From Lantana camara (taxonomy: Eukaryota; Streptophyta; Magnoliopsida; Lamiales; Verbenaceae), in contig CM074865.1 of assembly GCA_037501455.1 (NCBI GenBank), forward strand, positions 10,887,001-10,951,000: a stretch of 64,000 nucleotides of DNA, in the 5' to 3' direction. A model generated the notes under the pieces. It was given only the letters and a program-made list of their open reading frames with translations. It was not told the origin of the DNA and ran no database searches. Positions 54,431 through 64,000 of the stretch are shown here, in pieces. The translations under genes were made by a program, and so were the position numbers. Every line of letters begins with the position of its first letter. Position 1 is the stretch's first letter.

Positions 54431-54520
54431 TTTATTTTATTCTTTTCCGCTCATTGCTGTTTGAATAGAGTGTCTGCCTTTTCATTACTTGGCTTATTGC
54501 TTTTTAACCTGACATAAATT

Positions 54521-54692
54521 AATGCTTGTTATGTTTATAAAGTGATTGATTCATATTCTACTATATTCACAACACGAGGCATTCACAATAAAGGCTGAAG
54601 CTTTTTAAATTGACAGATAAATAAATGCTTGCTGTGTGTATAAAGTGATTGATTCACATTGTACATATGCACAACACGAGGCATTCACAATA
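54521..54692. repeat. Direct duplication of about 70 bp
   Basis: AATGCTTG...CACAACACGAGGCATTCACAATA occurs at 54521-54590 and 54624-54692 with several substitutions between the copies. Confidence 0.85.
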
Positions 54693-54699
54693 TACGCAC

Positions 54700-57600
54700 A
54701 GTTCGAAACTTTATAATTTAAAATCTCTATTTACTTCAAATTATGAATTAATTTATTAGGCTAAAAAATTTACTCTATAATTTATAACTATGTAAAATTT
54801 GTAAATATGCCCTACTTATGGTTTCAATGGGGATTTTTAATTAGTAATAATTTCAAAAGTTTTACGTATTCAAATTTCTTGGATTATGGTAAGTTTTTAA
54901 TTAGAGAGATTAATTGTAATTTTATCTACTCTAATGGTAGTAAATATTGATATGGGATATATTTCTTACTTGTTACATTCACTCTTTACAGAATTACTGC
55001 AACAGTTCAAACTCTCTGAACCCTATCTCTTGAGAAAAACTTAAGCAGTCATATTTGTTTTTCTTTATTTTCTAAGAGGATTCTTTACAAATTTTTTTTT
55101 TAGATTGATAGTCACAGTATTTATTTAAATTATTTTTAGAATTATTATTGTACTTCACGATTCACGTGAGAAGCAGATTTCCAGATTAACAAGAAGATTA
55201 TCCAGACCTTTCTTTTCTTTATTATTATTATTATTTTTCATCCCATTTCATCGTTATTTATCTGGCATTAATATTTTAATTGATTATTTGTATTTGCAAC
55301 TCGATACAATCAAATTCTCAGATAAATAAATAAATCGGTGTTAGTCAATTTTTTACGACCATCAAATATAATTTCCTAATAATAAAAGATGAAATGTTGA
55401 CGCAACATTGGATCTTAATTGTGCTGTACTTCACATTGGTTTTAAACTATTGGCCTTATAAATTTGTAACTGATTAATTCATTCTTTACTTTAGTGTTTC
55501 TTTCTCCAGTAGCTTTTTTCTTCTCTTCAGTTAGCCATAAATAACAAAATTCTTATCAGACGAAGTTTCTCGTTCAAATTCGCTTTTGGTGGATAATTGA
55601 ATTTTATAGATAGATTTATATGGGTGGCCTTATTTCAATTCAAATAATCAGTAATATAATTGTAGAATATCTCTTATAACATCAACGTATACACATTATC
55701 TTTATTAGCAAGCGATTGATATATATGATAATAAATTTTATTTTTTTCCCTCTAAAACATGTTTCCTTTTAGATGACCACTCCATTACTCATCAATAATA
55801 CAAACTACCAATATTAATGAATGTTATTTTAGATATAACAGGTAATTTTAAATCGAATCGGACACGGTTAAATACTAGTATAAAATTTTTTTTTTTTATG
55901 TGGGAAGAGTGAGCATTGGTTTTATGTGGTTAGATAGGTAAGATTAAGCTATTTTGTCGATGTTAATACCACTTAATTTTCTGTTAATTATTAGAGATTA
56001 TAAATTTCTGGCAGATTTCGGGCCAAGCCCCTCAATCTGTGAGCCCCGGGCGTATCCCTCTTTTTCACATATTAAATTCATTTTTTAATCGCGACAGTAG
56101 GGTGCGAAATATAAATTAACTCAAATTAAGTCACAAAAATTAATCTCTCCTATTAAACACTCTCCTATCATATAACTAGTTTGCTTCAATCAAATTCAGT
56201 TTAAAAAGAATTTTTTATCCAGATTCAACTTGGGAAGTTCTCTCTCTCTCAAACTCTCTCAAAGCTAAAGCCCTAATCTACGTGATTCAAAATAATAAAA
56301 AAAAAAGTAGTCAATTGAAGTTTGGATCCGGCGGTGGAGAATACTATTGTTGCTCCACCGTCAGATTGTCTCAATTCTATTCCGCCGTCAACTTCTCAAA
56401 TTTGTTCCGTCGAAATCTACCCAAATCTGATGTCACTCTCTCGGATCTATCGCCATCTTCTCAGTGTCGTCCCCACTCTTCCAGATCTACTGTCATCCTC
56501 CCTGATCTAGCAGGATTTTTCGGTACAAAGAGGATCTGCATCACTTTTTTTTTTTTTTTTAAAGTTATGTTTTCTTTCGAGTCTTTCGTATGAAAGTTTT
56601 GTCCCTTCTGTATGGAAGTTTAGTTAGTTTTATTTAGGTTCAATTTTATTTTTTCTGTGTTTTTTCGAGAAAATTTTTGGCCGAGTTATCTGCTGTAGGC
56701 CAAGGTAACTATTCTTCTCAATCCGGAAAAAAGGCAGCTGTGGAACTTCACCCGGATCGGATTAAATTCAACTTGGAAGGAACAATCCTTAACTTGAAGG
56801 AGTCGAATCCTATTATTAGGGTTCGTGTTTCTTTTACTGTTCCTTTTTTTTTTTACTAGACGTGATGCTAATAGAATAGCTCACAAATTTGTCGGAATTA
56901 CGGCTTCGGCCTGCATTAATTTTTCAGTTATTTCTTCATTGTATTTTTCTTATTGTTCCTCTTTATTAATCAATAATATTCTCCTCTGAGGGGTTTGGAT
57001 TTAAAAAAAAAAAACTTGGCTATACCCATTCAATTATATATAATAATATATATATTAGGCTTATTGTTTGATTGTTCACTTTTTTAAAAATTTATATAAA
57101 TCACTCAACAAACGTAGAATACTATGTCCTTTATTATTACATTAGTTTGCCCGGAAGTTAACACAGGTTATAAAACTTGAAATTGTTTACTTTCTTGGGG
57201 AGTTATCCAATTGGATTGTACATGAACATATTAAAAATTTGTTAAATACCCCACTACACTGCTTTACTCCATTGGATAGTCCACAAGGTATTTAGTCAGA
57301 ATTACACTCATGTTTACTATAGAAGATACTTACCCATTTATATTAGTAGTAAATTCCAATTTTGTCTCATTTATATCAGAATTTCAGCAATCATGAAGCA
57401 AGTTGGGTGTAAATTTGTCTTTTCCTGTATACCCATCGAACCCAGCAAAATAACAACTCATATTTGGAGTTTTTAATTAGGCTAGTGTTTTCTTTCCTAA
57501 TATTGGGCTTTGCATAACATAAGGCCCATCCCTAATATAGTAAACACTAGGATTAGGGGTGTTAAATACCTAACACCCCCTTTTCAATTAAAGTAAACAA

Positions 57601-57700
57601 ATTCTAGAATTACCCTCCAATACAGGGGAGATTCTCAGGGTCTTCGGCCAGACGGCGACAGGATACTGATGTTGCACGCAAAGAATAATTAACATCGTAT
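54700..57700. other. Intergenic DNA with one weak gene-like patch
   Basis: Mostly AT-rich without credible frames. At 56222-56870 a CT-rich start (TCTCTCTCTCAAACTCTCTC) is followed by AAAGCCCTAATC and open stretches 56282-56593 and 56677-56859 (VELHPDRIKFNLEGTILNL), which look somewhat gene-like but match nothing I recognise. A foldback at about 57485-57555 pairs TAGTGTTTTC...CCTAATATTGGGC with its inverse. Confidence 0.4.
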
Positions 57701-57708
57701 AAAAACTA

Positions 57709-58061
57709 GGGAAAATATCATTTTTCGTGCTCTACTAATGTCATTTTTCGGTTTTGGTCCTGAACCTTTCACTTGTCTCATATTGCATCCTCTATGTTTC
57801 AAAAAATCTCAATTTTAGTCCTTTCACTAACTGACGTTAAATATTGGACGGAAAAAGGCGCGTGTCACTCACGCGCCACTCACATTCATTCGGGCGCGTG
57901 AGTGACACGCGCCTTTTTCTGTTAAAAAATTAACGTCTGTTAGCTAAAGGACTAAAATTGAGATTTTTGGAAACGTAGAGGATGCAATTTGAGACAAGTG
58001 AAAAGTTCAGGATCAAAACCGAAAAATGACATTCGTAGAGGACTAAAAATGATATTTTCTC
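57709..58061. mobile_element. Foldback MITE with 9-bp target duplication, upstream of the DUF247 gene
   Basis: 353 bp, almost fully self-complementary. Ends GGGAAAATATCATTTTT and AAAAATGATATTTTCTC are inverted. The centre lies near 57885 between GGCGCGTGTCACTCACGCGC and its inverse. The perfect 9-bp direct repeat TAAAAACTA is at 57700-57708 and 58062-58070. It sits 139 bp before the ATG of the DUF247 gene, so it is now part of that promoter. Confidence 0.88.
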
Positions 58062-58200
58062 TAAAAACTATTACAACTGAAAGCAGCGTCACCAAATACA
58101 ACATTACTAAATAGCCAACACACACACACTAACATTTTCTTCGGCCAATAGGCTCAATACCAACACACACACAAACGACATATATAAGGTATATATACTA

Positions 58201-59616
58201 ATGGCAAGCTTCTCAAACTCGACAGAAGACGACCAAAGCAGGAAAGAAATTGCCAATGTTGCTGATGAACAAAGCTGTCAATCCAGTACCGTCGATATGC
58301 CACCTGAAATCCGACTGCTGCACAGAGTTCCAACACAAACCCGAGCACACAAGGAATATCTTTATGCTCCCGCCTTTGTCCCGCTGGGCCCATTTCACCA
58401 CGGCAAAGAGTCGTTTGGTCAGGTGGAGCAACTTAAAAACGAGGCGCTCAATATTAAGCTGGATGAAAACAGCAAAAGCTTCGCCCGTGGCGAGTTTCTG
58501 AAGCGCGCACAAGAAATCAGAGACTTCTACGGAGGCCTGAGAGGTTACAACGACGATGCATTGGCTGAGATGATGCTTCGTGATGCATGCTTCATTGTAT
58601 ACTACATGGATATGTGTTATTCGGATCGTGACGGAGCTTATCATGTGTTACATCGCCTTGGAATGTCCGAAATTTCATCCATCTCGAGTGATATCTATAT
58701 ATTGGAGAATCAGGTTCCATTATGGGCAATCAAGCTCTTACTCAGACGAATATTAATCAAGGGCGACGACAATGATGTGGAAGAATTTATTTGGCAGTTC
58801 GTAAGCGAAATGGCTCCCGGTCATGAGTTCTGGGCTCCATCTGCTGTGGGTCCCTGGCGAGAATATACAAAAGAGCAAGAACCTCTTCATCTTATAGAAC
58901 TCTTCCATACAGTTCTCGTCAAATCGCGGAGGAGCAACCGTAACTATGTAGAAGAATAAGAAAATATTGGATCAAGAAATAGTGTTTTTGGTAGGATTTT
59001 CAAAAGCCTGAAATGGAAAAGCTGCTGCAGGGATCACGAAACCGGCGGTACTAGCACCCGAAACTACCCTGCTCGTTCCGTGATGGACCTGAAGGCAAAG
59101 GGTATTCAAGTCAGCCCCTGCCCGACTAACTCCAAATGCCTAACAGACATCAGATTCGAGTCCTATTGGTTCTTCCGGAAACTGCTGCTTCCCCCTTTCT
59201 TTATCAATAACAATAGTAAGGCGTTTTTCTCAAATCTAATTGCCTTTGAAATGTCCCCAGGAACTCTGACGGACTTTGAGTTAATCTCGTATGTTAATTT
59301 CATGCAATCGCTGATTAAGAATCCTAAGGACGTCGAAGAGTTGCGGGAAAAGGGCGTGTTGTTTTCTTACCTGAATGATGAGCAAGTGATGAATGAGTTC
59401 AAAGAAATCGACACATACGGAATGGGAAATTTACTTTTTAATGATGTGAAGATGAAGATTTTCTCGCATTGTCGCAGTAGGGCGAACATGTGGATGGGCG
59501 AGCTGGTTGACACTTACTTTCGCAGTCCCTGGTCTGCTATTGCTCTCTTCAGCGCTGTTTTTCTTTTGTGCCTCACGTTTCTTCAGACCATCTACGCCAA
59601 GAAGTCTGTTAAGTGA
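58201..59616 (+). pseudogene. DUF247 (UPF0481) family gene with one internal stop
   Basis: 470 codons in one frame from ATG 58201 to TGA 59616, interrupted by a single TAA at 58957-58959 (codon 253). The start block IRLLHRVPTQTR...YLYAPAFVPLGPFHHGKE is the family's N-terminal signature, MLRDACFIVYYMD and IYILENQVPLW are conserved middle blocks, and the C-terminus ends in one membrane span, WSAIALFSAVFLLCLTF, after WMGELVDTYFR. Length is normal for the family, whose members are membrane-anchored proteins of mostly unknown role. No GT-AG intron that removes the stop keeps the frame, so it is a recent pseudogene, or a truncated 252-residue product is made. TATA-like TATATAAGG and CCAAT lie just upstream. 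Confidence 0.9.
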
Positions 59617-59633
59617 ATCAGAATATGTATGTT

Positions 59634-59660
59634 TTCAATAATAATAATAATAACAATAAT

Positions 59661-59698
<38 letters not shown>
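59634..59698. repeat. (AAT)n and (ATG)n microsatellites
   Basis: AATAATAATAATAACAATAA followed by an ATG/GAT run of about 14 units, directly after the DUF247 gene. Confidence 0.95.
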
Positions 59699-60499
59699 CA
59701 GTTGGCAAGTTTACCTTATAATAATCAAGTGTTTGCAAGGTGAATGACGTATCATAGATTTCGAGTTTTTATTAAATAAATTTATTTTCTGCGTGTTATA
59801 TATACATCTAATTATGTAATGTGTGTGAATGATCTATTTGGGGGTAACATATAGTTGAAACATGGATCCAATATTTAATATTTATTTATATAGTTTCTAC
59901 TTTGAAGGAAAAATTGCACCTAGTACCCCTCAAATTATGCGAAATTATAAACGAGTTCCCGTATTTTATTTTTTTACAAAAAACTCGTGACCTTTTTGTT
60001 TTCATGTGGAGTCGATGAAAGTTACACAAAGACACAAAACCATGAAATTTATTCCCCTCGCCTCAGTGATTTTGTTAAATCTCAAAGCACCCTTACCGAT
60101 TGTTTTATAAATATTCACTTCCAAGGATCTGATATAATGAAATTAATTCCTTATACATCAAGGTTTGGGGTTATTGGCTTGTAAATTAATTTGATTTCGT
60201 CAAATTAAATGTGATATACTAGAATGACCAAATTTAAATATAAATTTCCAGACGAAATTGCATAAATTTTGAATTTGTAATTAATTAAAACAAACTAAAC
60301 AATGTTACGCTCGGCATGCCCAAGTTCGTCGCATATGAGTCGACGAAATTTCCAAACCCATCGAATATAACTTAAAATTGAGTTTGGATCACTATTTGAA
60401 AGTGATATGGGCTCTTGATATGGGCTTTTTACGTGGGCTTCAAATGTGGAATACATGGGCCTTTGTTGAGTTGTCTAACGAGGCCCAAGAGTAAACAAG
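59699..60499. other. Intergenic DNA
   Basis: AT-rich. A 65-codon open frame at 59987-60184 has no family features. Nothing else is recognised. Confidence 0.55.
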
Positions 60500-60507
60500 G
60501 TTTGAAT

Positions 60508-61150
60508 TAGGGCTGTCAACGGGTCGGATTCGGACCGGATCATGAGATTCCGGATCCGAATCCGATAAGACAATCCGATAACCGGATTCGAATCCGAGTC
60601 CTATAGGATTCGGATTCATTTATTTTGAATCCATGCATAATCGGGTCGGATCAGATCCAATAAAAATCCGACCCGATCAATAATAAAATTTAATTTTTAA
60701 AATAATAAATTTAATATAAAAAAATAAATATAATTAGATAATATTTAATAAACAATTGTTATTTAATAGATTATTTGATGATTTTGTTAATATTTACTTA
60801 AGATAGGTTAATTTAAACTTGTTAATAAAGAAAAATATATAGTTTTAGGGTAAACAATTTAAAATTTGTTATTATTTAAAGTGATAAATATGTAAAAATT
60901 CTAATTTTAATCATTTTACTTAATATTATGTACTAGTAAATAATTTATTTAATTAAATATTATATATATAATCGGATTCAGATTCTTAACGGATCAGATT
61001 CCTTAATTCCATATTCGATCCATTTATTTCGGATTTCGAATATTTATAATCGGATATGATCCATCGGATGTTTTTATCGGACAAATATACTAAAATTCGG
61101 ATCAGAATCGGACCGGATTCGGATTAAAATCCGATCTATTAACAACCCTA
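60508..61150. mobile_element. hAT-type MITE with 8-bp target duplication
   Basis: 643 bp. Ends TAGGGCTGTCAACGGGTCGG and CCGATCTATTAACAACCCTA are inverted copies with mismatches. The arms repeat ATCCGATAAGAC/CGGATTCGGATT-type words, and the middle is AT-rich without a frame. The perfect 8-bp direct repeat GTTTGAAT flanks it at 60500-60507 and 61151-61158, the length expected for hAT transposition. Confidence 0.9.
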
Positions 61151-61158
61151 GTTTGAAT

Positions 61159-61860
61159 ATTAGACTAGTGAGTGGGCTTGATGGTGACATAACCTAAGCC
61201 CATCTTAATCAGGGCAAGAGCTCTTAAGCTAAGATAAAGACATGATTGAGATCAAAGCACTATTCACTATAAATATCAGCTCAAATCATTAAGGAAAAGT
61301 AATAGGTACAAACTTTCTTTTATTAAATTTCTTATTTTACAATCTTTCATGATTTGTTGACTTGACTTAATCCAGTAGAGGATTTATGCCGAAAACATCT
61401 CGGCGGATCCTCCTTACAAAATGTCTTGATATTTATTGGATAACTTAGATATCAAATATCACTGTTAGTGTAATTACATATGGTACTAGAAGGGTACGAT
61501 TTTGGATCGTATCAGAAAAAAATATGTATTGATCTCTTTGACATATATCTAGTTTCCCTAATAATAATAGACACTCACCATTCAAACACAAAACGGGAAC
61601 GTGTCACCACGTTACGCCGCACATGGACGGTAACTCTTTGATTTAAACATCAACAGAGAGATAGGAAATTAGTACAGAGCGCAGCATTGATTACTGCAGC
61701 ACCCAGCCATGCAACAAAACCATATATGTGGCAACATTTCATCGATTTCAAATAAACCGCAATCAAACTCCTAAGTCCTCATTTCCATCTCTACACATTT
61801 AGATAATTGCACCCCTAATGTCTAACCTATAACCAATCCTTAACTCAGTACAATTTCTTC
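61159..61860. other. Intergenic DNA and upstream region of the lipid-transfer pseudogene
   Basis: No frame of note. CGTGTCACCACGTTACGCC at about 61600 contains ACGT cores. The region leads into a TATA box. Confidence 0.5.
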
Positions 61861-61868
61861 TATATAAA
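61861..61868 (+). promoter_or_regulatory. TATA box of the lipid-transfer pseudogene
   Basis: TATATAAA followed by CACTGCACATTTCCC, about 90 bases before the ATG at 61958, leaving a normal 5' leader. Confidence 0.6.
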
Positions 61869-61957
61869 CACTGCACATTTCCCTTCTTTTCCCCACACAA
61901 CACAAATCAGCAAAATAAAGTCTATATATATATATAATCCAATCACTTAATCGATCA

Positions 61958-62320
61958 ATGGTAGGAATGATGAAGACAGTGTGCATGGTTCTGTTTGCAG
62001 TGGTGCTAATGGCGGCCATTGCACCTCCAACCGAGGCCGCAATAGGATGCGGGTAGGTGACTTCAAACCTCTAGCTCTATGCTTGCTTTGGGTGATTACT
62101 GAATGGAGTTAGAAACTCTACCACGCGGCGCAAACGCCACAGGATAAGCAAAGCTTCTGCCTTTGCCTGAAATCATTGGCAGGCTCATACCCGAACGCAG
62201 ACCTCGGTAAGGCCGCGGAGCTCCCCAGCCAGTGTGGCGTCAGCCGTCAACGTTCCCTATGAGATCAACCTTCCACTAATTGCTCTAAGAACATAAACAT
62301 AGTCATTTTGATTATTTGAT
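61958..62320 (+). pseudogene. Non-specific lipid-transfer protein (type 1-like) pseudogene
   Basis: ATG at 61958 opens a clean signal peptide (MVGMMKTVCMVLFAVVLMAA, then IAPPTEA) followed by AIGCG and a TAG at 62054-62056 where nsLTPs continue with Gln. Beyond it the family text goes on in shifting frames: VTSNL, then LLNGVRNSTT, then TPQDKQSFCLCLKSLAGSYP with the CxC pair, ADLGKAAELPSQCGVS, and VNVPYEINL, ending near a TNCSKN-like run. Several of the eight cysteines remain, but the CC pair in the middle is lost. Intact proteins are secreted, carry lipids in the wall and help form cuticle and defence. At least three breaks make this copy non-functional, yet promoter and signal peptide look intact. 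Confidence 0.8.
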
Positions 62321-64000
62321 TTAATCTTCATTGTAATTCTTTATTATATGTATGAATAGAGAAAGTTTACAATCAATTTGTGCAATTTGCAGGGTGTAGT
62401 GAACTCAACTCGGACGCGATCATGCATGCATGGGACTACATATTTTCGGTAGAAGTCTATATAATATTATATATATGGTTATACGGATAAGAATTCCTAT
62501 TTCATTATGTTTGTATGTCTTCAATTTACAAAAATAATATGAATGGGTTTGTCCTTATTATGGATAATTAAAAGAGCTGGAGTTTTCTTTCAACCGAGGG
62601 ATATTAATTGTTGTACGATTAGTAATTATGCTACTTGTTTCAGCATGAATTGCATGCAGTCTATGAATGAAAACACCTGTTTTTACATATTCTGATCATC
62701 TTAATTGAACTCACTTCTTGTTTCCTTTCTCTTATGATAAGTATAAACTGATTTAATCAAATTATGTTCAAGTCTAAAATCACTCTCTTATTATTGTTGT
62801 TTTTGTTGCCGTCGTGGTCGTCATCGCATGTGAACTTAAATTATGAGTTGCTGACTTCAGCCGATACGTAAGGATTCACATCACTGCTTAATGCAGATTC
62901 AATAATGGCAAATATAAAATATATCCAAAAATGGTATGTTGCATAATTTGCCAACAACAGACTCAAACTCCAACTCCAACATGAAGCCCCAAATTGTGCG
63001 GATAAATCCATGGACTTCTATTGTCAACTTCAAACCTGCAGAGGGGTATTTACGTCATTCCGTGCACGTGTAGAAAAACTTTTATTTTATGTTGGTTCTG
63101 GTTCACTCCAGTCTCCAAGCATCCAAAGGAAAGTAATACCCAGCCACAAAAGAAACAACCTGGGAGTAACGCCTACTCACTTTCTGGTTGGCTCAGTCAG
63201 CCAAGCTTGAGCTAAATGTCTATAATGTCCTCATCTTGTGATTTGAATTTCAAAATTACCAGTATATTGAATATTTTATTATAAATTTTGAAAATGTTTG
63301 GAATTAGTCCAGGGGCAGTTTGAACTAACTCCCTATCAGTTTGAAATATTTTTACTTTACTCCCCATAAAATTATACAACATAATAGGATATAAATACGG
63401 CATTAAAACGGTTTAGTACTACATTTTGTGAAAATTATACAACATATTTTGAGAGGTATTTTAAGTACCACATTATATGAAAATCATACGATATTTTGCC
63501 AAAATGGAGAGTTAAGTAAAAATATGATGCCCAAATGAGAATTTATCCCATATTACCTGTTAATCGATTCTTCGAAAAAGAAAGGATAAAAAAGAGGATA
63601 AATAGGTTCGATTTGTATATGTTTTTGGTACAAAAATGAATCTCTCTCTCTCTGTTTGAGATATCAGAAAAACTATACTCCTAATTGTACACTATAATAA
63701 CATCTGCACAAGCATTCGCGTTACATTTACAGTGTTAATTATTCTATTAAATATTAATAGAAATTTCGTTGCTATATATATAAAATAAATAAATAAATGC
63801 ATTATCAACAACGGAATTTCCTGAGCTTATATGTATTAATTATTTTGTAATTAGCGATGACTGATTATTGACTCAAAATTAAAAGCTCAACTTCACATTA
63901 GCAACAAAAATTTTATTGCTAAGGTTGGTCCGCAGTATTGCCTATGTACAACTGGCAAGTGGAATCATGCATAATAATTAAATAAGAATTTGCACCAAAC
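62321..64000. other. Intergenic DNA to window end
   Basis: No gene supported. Open frames at 63010-63215 and 63212-63403 are short and without family features. A CT run is at about 63641-63655. Confidence 0.55.

Noticed and set aside
58918..59054. Intron that would remove the TAA in the DUF247 gene
   Set aside because: Tested donors at 58912, 58918, 58940 and 58948 with acceptors at 59030 and 59054; none gives a length divisible by three.
60510..61150. TTCGAATCC words as tRNA T-arm
   Set aside because: They belong to the repeated GGATTCGGATCC words of the hAT MITE; no tRNA fold or A box accompanies them.
63010..63403. Short frames near the window end
   Set aside because: Overlapping frames under 70 codons with no motif or gene context.

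Overview
The window is repeat-rich plant nuclear DNA, most likely from a eudicot. It holds nested LTR retrotransposons, MITEs and an endogenous pararetrovirus, with only three recognisable host genes, all broken: an NB-ARC disease-resistance fragment, a DUF247 gene and a non-specific lipid-transfer protein gene. The resistance fragment and the pararetrovirus fit an asterid or other eudicot, but the species cannot be named from sequence alone.

Layout. 1-3512 is the 3' part of a decayed Ty1/copia element (Copia-C), ending in a 202-bp LTR that abuts an NB-ARC coding fragment (3522-3965). After AT-rich DNA with a hairpin MITE (4929-5090) comes a minus-strand endogenous caulimovirid at about 5985-12876, resuming at 32705-33760. 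Along the minus strand its order is: tRNA-Met primer site, coiled-coil ORF, capsid protein with a zinc knuckle, movement protein fused to a retropepsin-like domain, a second retropepsin-like domain with reverse transcriptase and RNase H, a TAV/inclusion-body-like protein, then a promoter with TGACGTCA and a TATA box.

The provirus leader is split by a minus-strand copia element (Copia-A, 12877-32704). The 5' LTR of Copia-A is itself split by a plus-strand copia element (Copia-B, 22614-32332, perfect 5-bp target duplication CTATA). This gives the order of events: virus, then A, then B.

33761-37619 contains an (ATT)n tract, a 2.3-kb terminal-inverted-repeat element without a transposase, a LINE-type RNase H remnant and a TRIM-like repeat pair. 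37620-45312 is a decayed Ty3/gypsy chromovirus with a 4-kb LTR and matching CTTTT flanks. 45318-49660 is the 3' end of another gypsy-type element whose LTR carries a solo LTR (46483-49160). 49661-51835 is a large foldback made of degenerate short repeats, with a MITE in its loop.

51836-64000 is lower in retrotransposons: two MITEs with perfect 9-bp target duplications, one hAT-type MITE with a perfect 8-bp duplication, the DUF247 gene (58201-59616, one internal TAA) and the lipid-transfer pseudogene (61958-62320).

The points most worth following up are the two retropepsin-like domains in separate ORFs of the endogenous virus, the perfect 130-bp palindrome present in only one LTR of Copia-A, and the 2-kb foldback at 49.7-51.8 kb.
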